Positions 26,102 to 33,509 of a stretch of 64,000 nt of DNA are shown here, piece by piece (the first letter of the stretch is position 1; each line of letters opens with the position of its first letter). Under the pieces are notes generated by a model, which saw only the letters and a list, made by a program, of their open reading frames with translations, was not told where the DNA came from and made no database searches. A program made the position numbers and the translations under genes. The stretch is from Bacteroidales bacterium (GTDB lineage Bacteria > Bacteroidota > Bacteroidia > Bacteroidales > VadinHA17), in NCBI GenBank assembly GCA_016928075.1, contig JAFGLJ010000046.1:1-64000 (forward strand), in the 5' to 3' direction.

Positions 26102-26119
26102 TTTAACCGTTTGGTCAAA
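26102..26119. promoter_or_regulatory. Candidate TetR operator of the exporter operon
   Basis: TTTAACC-GTTT-GGTCAAA: two 7-base half sites (TTTrACC) in inverted orientation around 4 bases, matching in 6 of 7 positions. A weaker similar half-site pair, TTTGGTTTAATCAAA, lies at 26071-26085 next to the tetR ATG. Position in the tetR leader fits autorepression. Confidence 0.55.
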
Positions 26120-26184
26120 TATAAGATAAAAAAAATAATTGTGCAAATTGTTTTTCTATTTAATACCTGGCAGAATGCATTAAA

Positions 26185-27453
26185 TCAATAGTAACCTCTG
26201 TTGCCGAAGCGCGGGTTTACTATATTGTTATATATGGAACCGAATGTATATGTAAAGCCTATACCTCCGTCAATACTGTAAGCAGTTGCAAGTTCCTGCA
26301 ACCGGAGGAGTATATCGGCCTCACTGAGATCACCCTTGGGCAGGGTAATCTGGTTATTTATGCGCGCAACACCTCCCCTGATACTTAAAGAGAGGCCCTT
26401 AATAATCCTGATACTTACGAAACCATCCAGTTCTATCCTGTTCTTGGACATATCGTGCAGATAGGATGAAGCCTCCAGTGAAATGTTTATCTGGCCCCAT
26501 TTTTCCTGCACCTGGTATGCAACATCAAGGCTTTGTTCAAAGAGGTGTTCTTCCTTTTTACCATAGATAGTCGTATCGATATAATTATTATAGGAGTAAC
26601 CTATTCCATACAGCATTCTTAACTGTCTTCTTGTTGATTCAGAATATGGAAAAATATTGTATTCAACTGATGGTATAATATCAAGACTTGAACGCAGATT
26701 CCTGTAAGTGGTAGATGACAGGTCGGCTCTCAGTCCTGCCGACCAGTGTTCTGATATGCTACCCACTATCAGGTTATCTATCGACCATGTTTTTCTGTCT
26801 CTTATATATGTGGTGTCTTCATAAGAGTATTTTGTTTCCCTGAACCTCATGTCGGCACGGAATTCATATTTCAATGCATGCGTTATCCGGGAAGCGCTAA
26901 TGGAATTATCCCAGTTAATAGATTTCAATGACTCTTCGAGCTCAAACTCAGGATCAAATTCCAGCTCAAAAACCCAGTAATTCCATTTGTCGATTACTTC
27001 ATCCTCCTCCGAAATACCAAGATGCTTGATCTCCAGCTCATTAAAAAGCGGGGTTCTGGCCACATACCTCATCAACCCCATACTGAGCATCTTGGTAGTG
27101 CCTTCCCTTGTCCTGTCACTGGTATCATCCGGATTGCTGTGGTAGATCAGGGTATCATTCATGCCTTCAAACTCTTCCTGTCCGACATAAGTAAAGGTAT
27201 ATTCAGTTCCTCCGCTTCCAGTGGATTGTGTTGTCCTGAGCACATAAACCTGTGCTTCCTTCACATCCCTGACGTAGTTTACATAGGGGATTTCCCTCCT
27301 GATATAGTCCATATCGCATCGCCAGCAGTCAATGAATACCCTCACTGCATTTTGCCTCAGAGTATCGGCAGAAGAACCCTCCTGTGCGTTCATTTGTGCA
27401 GACACGATAATAATTATATATGCCAGCACACTGATTCTAAAAGGTAATTTCAT
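26185..27453 (-). CDS. Secreted CxxC-domain/beta-barrel protein of unknown function
   Basis: 422 residues. Signal peptide (PFRISVLAYIIIIVSAQMNAQ). The N-terminal ~150 residues form a compact domain beginning VRVFIDCWRCDMDYIRREIP, with a Cys-x-x-Cys pair, and containing AQVYVLRTTQSTGSGGTEYT. The rest alternates polar and aromatic residues in strand-like segments (GIGYSYNNYID, GFVSIRIIKGLSLSIRGG) and ends GFTYTFGSIYNNIVNPRFG, consistent with an outer-membrane barrel. I have seen this kind of protein only as a conserved protein without a name and do not assign a function. It has no close operon partner; the tetR gene starts 125 bases further on the same strand. Confidence 0.7.
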   Translation of the reverse strand: MKLPFRISVLAYIIIIVSAQMNAQEGSSADTLRQNAVRVFIDCWRCDMDYIRREIPYVNYVRDVKEAQVYVLRTTQSTGSGGTEYTFTYVGQEEFEGMNDTLIYHSNPDDTSDRTREGTTKMLSMGLMRYVARTPLFNELEIKHLGISEEDEVIDKWNYWVFELEFDPEFELEESLKSINWDNSISASRITHALKYEFRADMRFRETKYSYEDTTYIRDRKTWSIDNLIVGSISEHWSAGLRADLSSTTYRNLRSSLDIIPSVEYNIFPYSESTRRQLRMLYGIGYSYNNYIDTTIYGKKEEHLFEQSLDVAYQVQEKWGQINISLEASSYLHDMSKNRIELDGFVSIRIIKGLSLSIRGGVARINNQITLPKGDLSEADILLRLQELATAYSIDGGIGFTYTFGSIYNNIVNPRFGNRGYY

Positions 27454-27776
27454 AATTTCCAGATATGATATAATGGACTCAAGATATAAAAATCAAACAT
27501 AATTGCAGTATCAGATAATATGTTCTACAAAAACACTTTAACTGCTATATATATAAATAAATATGTTCCAGTTTTGTTCACCTGTTAAAAATATTGGTTA
27601 TAAATTTATTTGGAAACCAGAAGTCAGGTTGCCGATGCGATTAGATATCTATAAGCATAAAAGAAGTAATTAGTATAGCTGAAAACATTTGAAATAAGTA
27701 CTATTATTCATAAATTTATTTAATTGAATTTTCTATTTCATTATTAATAAGAAATAACCTAACAGGAGGACAAGAA
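27454..27776. other. AT-rich divergent gap
   Basis: 323 bases between the CxxC/barrel gene and the DUF5362 gene, strongly AT-rich, without a coding frame I would defend. The 10-base palindrome ATAAATTTAT occurs twice, at 27600-27609 and 27710-27719. The right end carries an unusually good Shine-Dalgarno sequence (27764-27770). No clear TAnnTTTG element was found. Confidence 0.5.
27764..27770 (+). promoter_or_regulatory. Canonical Shine-Dalgarno site of the DUF5362 gene
   Basis: AGGAGGA, with 7 bases between its last core G and the ATG at 27777. Most starts in this window have no such site, as is usual in Bacteroidota, so this one is noteworthy and fixes the start. Confidence 0.7.
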
Positions 27777-28145
27777 ATGTTAAACAACGAAACAGATCCA
27801 GTAAATAATCAAATTCAGGCTTCCATGTCATCTAATGTACCCAGAATGTCAACATATATGTCATTCATAGGATTGATAACAATTATTGGAGGCGCCTTGT
27901 ATTGCATTACAATAGTAGGAGCCATTATAGGAATACCCTGTATTTTTATGGGTATAAGATTAAGAGAATCGGCTCAGGCATTTAAACAGTATCTTACATC
28001 AAATTCAAACCAGGATTTGTCTACAGCGATTGACCGGCAGACCAAGGCCTTTTTTATTCAGTATGTACTGACAATTATAGGATTAGTATTATTAGGAATA
28101 TATATTATTGTCATTATTGCAATTCTGGCTTCAGGAGGATTCTAA
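27777..28145 (+). CDS. Small membrane protein, DUF5362 type
   Basis: 122 residues with a polar N-terminus (about 25 residues) and three membrane stretches: a long one with TYMSFIGLITIIGGALYCIT and then GAIIGIPCIFMGIRL, and a C-terminal one (LTIIGLVLLGIYIIVIIAIL). The cytoplasmic loop between them (RESAQAFKQYLTSNSNQDLS) is typical of the DUF5362 family, whose function is unknown. It is preceded by a strong Shine-Dalgarno site. Its stop codon overlaps the ATG of an 18-codon reading frame (TAATG), and the radical SAM gene follows 73 bases later. Confidence 0.8.
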   Translation: MLNNETDPVNNQIQASMSSNVPRMSTYMSFIGLITIIGGALYCITIVGAIIGIPCIFMGIRLRESAQAFKQYLTSNSNQDLSTAIDRQTKAFFIQYVLTIIGLVLLGIYIIVIIAILASGGF

Positions 28146-28201
28146 TGAATCCAGTCTCCTTTTGGGATGATCCGGAAGGAACAGGTTTAACGTTAAGCTA
28201 A
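28145..28201 (+). CDS. Possible 18-residue peptide coupled to the DUF5362 gene
   Basis: The DUF5362 stop and this ATG share a base (TAATG), the standard geometry for translational re-initiation. The frame encodes 18 residues beginning MNPVSFWDDPEGTG and stops just before the radical SAM gene. It could be a leader peptide, a decayed gene start or chance; there is no second line of evidence. Confidence 0.2.
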   Translation: MNPVSFWDDPEGTGLTLS

Positions 28202-28218
28202 TCATCTGTAAAATAAAG

Positions 28219-29346
28219 ATGAAACTTCAGAACATGGAATTCCAGGTATTGGTCAAACCCGTGGGGGCAAGATGTAATCTGGCCTGCACTTATTGTTACT
28301 ATCTCGACAAAATAAATTTGCACAGGGGAAAGCAGGCACAATGTATACCTGAGAATATCCTGGAGGAATATATCAAACAGCACATTGATGCCACTACGGA
28401 TAATATCATTCAATTTTCATGGCATGGTGGGGAACCATTACTGGCAGGTATTGATTATTTCAGGAAGATAAGGGAGTTACAGAAAAAACACCTGCCGGGC
28501 GGGAAACATCTTTTAAATGGCATACAGACAAACGGTATGCTGATCAATGATGAGTGGTGCCGTTTTTTCTCCGATAATAATTTTCTTATCGGTTTAAGCA
28601 TGGACGGACCTTCTTTCCTGCATGATGTCTACCGGAAAAGCGGTAAGGGTGATCCCACTTTCAGCAGGGTTAAGGAGGCTTACCTTCTCCTCAGGGAATA
28701 TAATATCAGGACGGAGATACTGTGTGTTGTGAATAATGAAAATGTAATGTACCCCGTACAGGTTTATGAATTCTTCAGAGCCCTGGGTGTCGGCTATATT
28801 ACATTTATCCCTGTGGTCGAAAGGAAAGCTGATGGCAGTGTAGCTGACTTTTCAGTACCTCCCGAGGAATATGGAGCATTTCTCAGCACTGTCTTCGACC
28901 TTTGGAAATCAAATGATATTGGCAGGATAAAAATCCAGATCTTTGAGGAAGCTCTTCGGACTGCCTTCAACCAGGATCATACATTATGTATATTTAAAAA
29001 AACATGTGGAGGTGTGCCGGTACTGGAATTAAACGGTGACTTATATTCATGCGATCATTTTGTGGATCGTGATCACTTACTTGGTAATATTACAGAAAAG
29101 AACCTGGCTGAAATGCTCGACAGCCAGGAACAGAAGGCATTCGGGAAGAATAAGCTCAGTACACTTCCCGGATATTGCCTCGACTGCGAGGTAAGGGATA
29201 TGTGTAATGGAGGGTGCCCGAAGAACAGGTTTGTATCAACTCCAGATGGTCAACCGGGACTTAATTATCTGTGCCCCGGGTATAAGATGATATTTAACCA
29301 TATCCGCTCATTTGCAGATGCAGTAGAGAAGGTCTGGTCGATATAA
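28219..29346 (+). CDS. Radical SAM anaerobic sulfatase-maturating enzyme type
   Basis: 375 residues, the usual length. The radical SAM [4Fe-4S] ligands are Cys19, Cys23 and Cys26 in CNLACTYCYY; HGGEPLL is the SAM-binding GGE motif. The C-terminal SPASM region has cysteines for two auxiliary clusters: FKKTCGGVPVLELNGDLYSC and CLDCEVRDMCNGGCPKNRF. Family members convert an active-site Cys or Ser of type I sulfatases to formylglycine anaerobically. No sulfatase gene lies in this window, so the partner must be elsewhere, or the substrate is another peptide. Confidence 0.88.
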   Translation: MKLQNMEFQVLVKPVGARCNLACTYCYYLDKINLHRGKQAQCIPENILEEYIKQHIDATTDNIIQFSWHGGEPLLAGIDYFRKIRELQKKHLPGGKHLLNGIQTNGMLINDEWCRFFSDNNFLIGLSMDGPSFLHDVYRKSGKGDPTFSRVKEAYLLLREYNIRTEILCVVNNENVMYPVQVYEFFRALGVGYITFIPVVERKADGSVADFSVPPEEYGAFLSTVFDLWKSNDIGRIKIQIFEEALRTAFNQDHTLCIFKKTCGGVPVLELNGDLYSCDHFVDRDHLLGNITEKNLAEMLDSQEQKAFGKNKLSTLPGYCLDCEVRDMCNGGCPKNRFVSTPDGQPGLNYLCPGYKMIFNHIRSFADAVEKVWSI

Positions 29347-29418
29347 GATTTAAGATCAACGATTTTAGATTGCAGATTTTTCTTCTTAAATCTTAAATCG
29401 TTAACCTTAAATCTAAAA
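29347..29418. repeat. Imperfect AT-rich inverted repeat filling a convergent gap
   Basis: The 72 bases between two stop codons consist of GATTTAAGAT-type words on the left and ATCTTAAATC-type words on the right. A 21-base arm just after the left stop pairs with 29392-29412 in about 18 of 21 positions, with further GATTTTAGATT/AATCTAAAATC pairing. A bidirectional terminator is plausible: T-rich and A-rich tracts lie next to the stem. Confidence 0.6.
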
Positions 29419-30279
29419 TCATCCGAGTTTTTCCTTGAAAAACTTTACGGTTCTTTCCCAGGCCAGCTTGGCGGCTTGTTCGTGGTACCTTTCAGGATTT
29501 GTATCATTATTAAAAGCATGCTTTGCGCCTTCATACATATAGATGGTATATTCAATCCCTGCATCTTTCATGGCTTTTTCAAATTCTTCAATTCCTGCAT
29601 TTATGCGTTCGTCATCACCCGCATAATGAGCCAGAACTGCTGCTTTTATTTTAGGCACATCTTCAGGATCGGGCTGGCTGCCGTAATATGGTACTGAAGC
29701 ATCCAGCTCGGGCGCATTAACGGCAACTTTATTCGTCATACCTCCGCCCCAGCAGAAGCCCATGCAACCAACTTTCCCGGTTGAAAGGGGGTGAGTGTCA
29801 AGATATTTTACTGCAGCCACGAAATCTTCAACTGTTTTTTCCTGGTCAAGCTCCCTCATCATTGACCTGCCCTTATCCTCATCATCTTCAGGTGTTCCTC
29901 CAAGAGGTGAGTTAGCATCGGGTGCCAGGGCAAGGAATCCTTCAGCGGCCATACGCTCTGTTACGTCCTTGATATGGCGTACAAGACCCCTGTTTTCATG
30001 TATAACAATAACAGCCGGCAATTTTTTATTGCCTGATGGTCTTGCCATAAAAGCCATCACATCACCCGATCCACCCGGGTAGGTTATCATTTCTGTAAGG
30101 AGATCAGCCTGGTTACCTGCAGGTATGGCTGCACTTGCCCGGCTTCCTTCAAGTACCGGCAGTATTGAATAAGCCGCTGCCGTTCCTCCTGCAAGCAATG
30201 CAAGTTTTTTCAGGAACAGCCTTCTGTCGAGATTGCCGTCCCTGTATTCACTGTAAAGATCATTGATTTTTGGATCCAT
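29419..30279 (-). CDS. Tat-exported dienelactone hydrolase family protein
   Basis: 286 residues. The N-terminus carries a twin-arginine motif (DRRLFLKKLALLAGG) and hydrophobic stretch, so folded export through Tat is expected. The alpha/beta-hydrolase domain has IVIHENRGLVRHI (oxyanion region), the Cys nucleophile in GCMGFCWGGGM, an Asp in YAGDDERIN and a His in GAKHAFNND, matching the Cys-Asp-His triad of dienelactone hydrolases. The true substrate is unknown; these enzymes hydrolyse lactones or small esters. Monocistronic; its stop codon touches the inverted-repeat array. Confidence 0.9.
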   Translation of the reverse strand: MDPKINDLYSEYRDGNLDRRLFLKKLALLAGGTAAAYSILPVLEGSRASAAIPAGNQADLLTEMITYPGGSGDVMAFMARPSGNKKLPAVIVIHENRGLVRHIKDVTERMAAEGFLALAPDANSPLGGTPEDDEDKGRSMMRELDQEKTVEDFVAAVKYLDTHPLSTGKVGCMGFCWGGGMTNKVAVNAPELDASVPYYGSQPDPEDVPKIKAAVLAHYAGDDERINAGIEEFEKAMKDAGIEYTIYMYEGAKHAFNNDTNPERYHEQAAKLAWERTVKFFKEKLG

Positions 30280-30350
30280 AATTATACAAATGTGTGGTGA
30301 ATGTCATAAGTTACTAAAAAATGGGATGACCTAAACATAATAAAGTATAT

Positions 30351-33326
30351 TTATTTAACCAGTACCATTATACCGAATACTTCAGGATGATGAGGGTTCC
30401 ATACCAAAGTCGGTTTCCATGCAAGGAAGTCCCGGTCATCCTGAGGCCCCTGCAGCCTGTATATGTTTACCCTGAACTTATTACCTGCCTCCGGCTTACG
30501 ATCATCAAATGAGTTTATGGGTATTTTAAGTTCAGCATACCAATATTTATTCTCAAGGTCAACCCGGGCTTTCACTTTAAACCCTGAATCCCATAATCTT
30601 TCATCATTATGGCCTGCATTTGGTATTTCAGAATTTATATTAAGATCGAGGAATTCGCCCTGTGGTGACACTTCAAATTCCCTGTACAGGTTGATATTTT
30701 CAAAATCGGCTCCTATATAAAGTTCGAAGTCATCCCACTGCCATAACCTGAAAGTCTCGTTGACAGTGTCAGGGTCAGGTTTCAGGACCTGTTCTTCAAA
30801 GGGACCTGAGAAAAGGAAATAAAGATACTCATAAGTCCACCTTGAGCGTGCCTCTGATTTCAACTTTTCTGAGGGAGCTCCCAGGATACTCTTATCTATA
30901 ATAACTGGATCGGTATTCTTCCAGAATTTTGACCCGGGGTTTGCAGTCATTTCAGAACCTTTACGGGCATAATGGCTGATAAATTTTTCATCATCCGGTT
31001 GCATAGGTGGATATAATCCCACCAAAACACTTGTGTTGGGTTCCAGATCCAGGACCAATTCATCACTGTCATTTACCAGAACACGGTTCTCCAGCAGGTC
31101 AATCGCAAGCATTTGCCCAGGCAGTGAGATAGTTTTTTCCCCACCTTCCGGTGAATAAAGGCACAGGCTACTCTTATTAGCATAAACAACATCATTACTG
31201 TCTGAATAAATATGACCTCCTGAATCCCTGATGATATTCCTGAGCAACGAGGCTGGGATTATCGGGGCGCCTGAATATACAGAGGTCCATCCGTCTTCCT
31301 GCTTCTTAACCACCAAACCCGGATTATCCACTTCGGCCAGCATTCCAAGGACGTCAGCACTTTCATCAACACTGTAGAATCTTGGAGCTATCCTGAACCC
31401 CGGGAGATCACGCTCCAGTTTAGGATCGCGCGGGTCCTTCAGGTATATCTGGTGATCATACCAGCGTATGATGTTCTCAACATCAACATCTGTTCCATAT
31501 ACAAATCCTTCAGGCAGTGTTTGCGTATATGCATGTGTGTAATCAGTTATCTCAACCCTTAGCTCTCCTGCCGACATATCCTCTGCAATCTCAATACCTG
31601 TAAGCTCAGACATGGCATCAACGGAAAGCTTTTCGTGCTGGATATAGCCCGGGGCATAAACCCATATGGCAGTTGCATTGTTACGCCTTAATTTTTCATG
31701 TATCAGTTCCTTTTGTTCAGGGCTGACATGAAAGGTATTGAGGAAAAGATAAACCCGGAAATCCTTCAGATCAGGATTCCCGATATCAGTCAGCAGGTAT
31801 GGTTCCCACGGAGCACCTATAAAACCTAACTGCCATTGCTTCTGTGCGGTTAACAAAGCATTGAATAATGGTTCACCGTCACCGAAATACTTGAAGGTTT
31901 CTTCATCAAGTATGACGGCAATGTCTGCAGTTGATGTCTTATCTGCATCAAGGTATCTTTCATCTATATTCTTCAGTTTTTTCAAAAGCCCTGTAATCTG
32001 CCCATCATGGAAATTCCCTCCGTGCAGGTCGGTCCACCACATGCCCAGTCCTTTGGTCATGGCATATCCATAGTCGCGCAACAGGAGCGCTTTTGTCTCT
32101 TCCCAGTCAGTGGGGTTATTAAGTGAATTGCCCCATCTCCACTGGCGCTGGTGAAGGTGGGTTTCGGTATCCACTTCATTGAAATACAGTTTGCCGTGCA
32201 GCAGGCAGTTTTCAGGAAGTGTCTGGGAATTATTTGGGCCGCCTATCTGTTTATTATCATAAGTATAAGGGCTGGCAATAAAATCGACATATGGCGAATT
32301 AAGTACTTTTTCAAAACCAAGATGCCCTGTATGGTTCACACTCAGGTTGGGGAAATTGCACCACAGATATCCATAGAATGAACCAACGATTTTCCTGTTA
32401 CCGGTTAATTCTTTAACCCATTTGCAGTTTTCAATTAATACATCCGCGGTTATGTCGTTAAAGAATGAAAAATAGTCAGGGACCTGTCTTCCCTGTTCCG
32501 GATCAAAGAATATTCCATGATTGCTGCTATATCTCTTGATCTCACCCGGAGGTTCAGCATTTTCAAAGTTTACCTCATTATCACACCATGCTTTTCTCAG
32601 TGAATCAACAGTAACATATTTGTCTTTAAGCCACTGTCTGAAAGCTTTTTTGGCAGGCGGGCTGTAATCTTCAACCCCGAATCTATCAGGGGCAGGCCTG
32701 TTTGGTCTTGCTTCCCAGAAAGAGTTGAACATCAGCCACTCGCCACCAAACCCGTTCCCGGGCTGGTACCCCAGTATATTATCACCGTAATGGGACTCAA
32801 CATGTTCAATAAATGCTTTCATTGCCTTGTAGGAAAGATCCCTGTATACTTCCGATGCAAGTGATGGGTGGCATGGGTAACCGAACATCCCTGCAGGACT
32901 GCCATCATCTCGCATTGTGATCTCATCAGGGTATTTTTCGCACCACCATTCGCCGGGAGTGAGAAGGATCCTTGGAATAAAAAGGGCGTTGGGTTCTATT
33001 GCTAGATACCGGTCTATCTTATGATCTATATCAGAAAAGTCATACTCTTCCGGCCCTGTCCAGTCAAACCTCAGGTATATATTATAAATCATTATACCGG
33101 CATCAAGGAAGTCCCTGAAATGGGATTCGCCCGGTCTGTAAGGAGCCCCAAGTATCTGGCTGTCCAGATCCCCGTTAATATATAATGCCGGAACATTATT
33201 ATGGATCCTGACCTCACTGGTAAGACCCGTATACTTATCTCCACCGGTGGTCACTCCTGCATTCTTATCCTGCATGCAACCAAATGGAATAAGGACAAAC
33301 ATTATAAAAGGCAATAACTTATTCAT
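30351..33326 (-). CDS. GH42-like surface lipoprotein with C-terminal CBM9-type domain
   Basis: 991 residues. Lipoprotein signal with IPFGC lipobox (about residue 17). The N-terminal barrel resembles GH42/GH-A beta-galactosidase-like proteins: RFDWTGPEEYDFSDIDHKID, LTPGEWWCEKYPDE, ILGYQPGNGFGGEWLMFNSF and FVLIP-like scaffolds. I could not place both catalytic acids with confidence because the usual Asn-Glu acid/base motif is not obvious. A middle region recalls the trimerisation part of GH42. The last ~190 residues (QWDDFELYIGADFENINLY, WYAELKIPINSF) are a CBM9/DOMON-like carbohydrate-binding domain. Probably binds or cleaves a galactose-containing or other plant/algal glycan. Monocistronic. 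Confidence 0.72.
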   Translation of the reverse strand: MNKLLPFIMFVLIPFGCMQDKNAGVTTGGDKYTGLTSEVRIHNNVPALYINGDLDSQILGAPYRPGESHFRDFLDAGIMIYNIYLRFDWTGPEEYDFSDIDHKIDRYLAIEPNALFIPRILLTPGEWWCEKYPDEITMRDDGSPAGMFGYPCHPSLASEVYRDLSYKAMKAFIEHVESHYGDNILGYQPGNGFGGEWLMFNSFWEARPNRPAPDRFGVEDYSPPAKKAFRQWLKDKYVTVDSLRKAWCDNEVNFENAEPPGEIKRYSSNHGIFFDPEQGRQVPDYFSFFNDITADVLIENCKWVKELTGNRKIVGSFYGYLWCNFPNLSVNHTGHLGFEKVLNSPYVDFIASPYTYDNKQIGGPNNSQTLPENCLLHGKLYFNEVDTETHLHQRQWRWGNSLNNPTDWEETKALLLRDYGYAMTKGLGMWWTDLHGGNFHDGQITGLLKKLKNIDERYLDADKTSTADIAVILDEETFKYFGDGEPLFNALLTAQKQWQLGFIGAPWEPYLLTDIGNPDLKDFRVYLFLNTFHVSPEQKELIHEKLRRNNATAIWVYAPGYIQHEKLSVDAMSELTGIEIAEDMSAGELRVEITDYTHAYTQTLPEGFVYGTDVDVENIIRWYDHQIYLKDPRDPKLERDLPGFRIAPRFYSVDESADVLGMLAEVDNPGLVVKKQEDGWTSVYSGAPIIPASLLRNIIRDSGGHIYSDSNDVVYANKSSLCLYSPEGGEKTISLPGQMLAIDLLENRVLVNDSDELVLDLEPNTSVLVGLYPPMQPDDEKFISHYARKGSEMTANPGSKFWKNTDPVIIDKSILGAPSEKLKSEARSRWTYEYLYFLFSGPFEEQVLKPDPDTVNETFRLWQWDDFELYIGADFENINLYREFEVSPQGEFLDLNINSEIPNAGHNDERLWDSGFKVKARVDLENKYWYAELKIPINSFDDRKPEAGNKFRVNIYRLQGPQDDRDFLAWKPTLVWNPHHPEVFGIMVLVK

Positions 33327-33457
33327 GGGATATAATTTTGGTTACTAATAGTTCATTCCCCGGTAAGCATTAATTATAAGTGTATAATACTCACAAATAT
33401 ATACATAAAAATGCGAAACAAGCATAGCGTGTTTACCAGGTGTTTCTTGCATATTAT

Positions 33458-33480
33458 TATCTAATATCTTAAATTAGATA
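33458..33480. promoter_or_regulatory. Perfect inverted repeat in the yifB leader
   Basis: TATCTAAT-ATCTTAA-ATTAGATA: 8-base perfect arms around 7 bases, ending 29 bases before the yifB ATG. AT-rich, so it is more likely a protein-binding site than a stable RNA hairpin. It also lies about 130 bases upstream of the divergent lipoprotein gene. Confidence 0.4.
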
Positions 33481-33509
33481 CGGAAAAATGTTTCGCTTAA
33501 AATCAATTT

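Noticed and set aside
33488-33509. Earlier ATG upstream of yifB
   Set aside because: It is out of frame with yifB.
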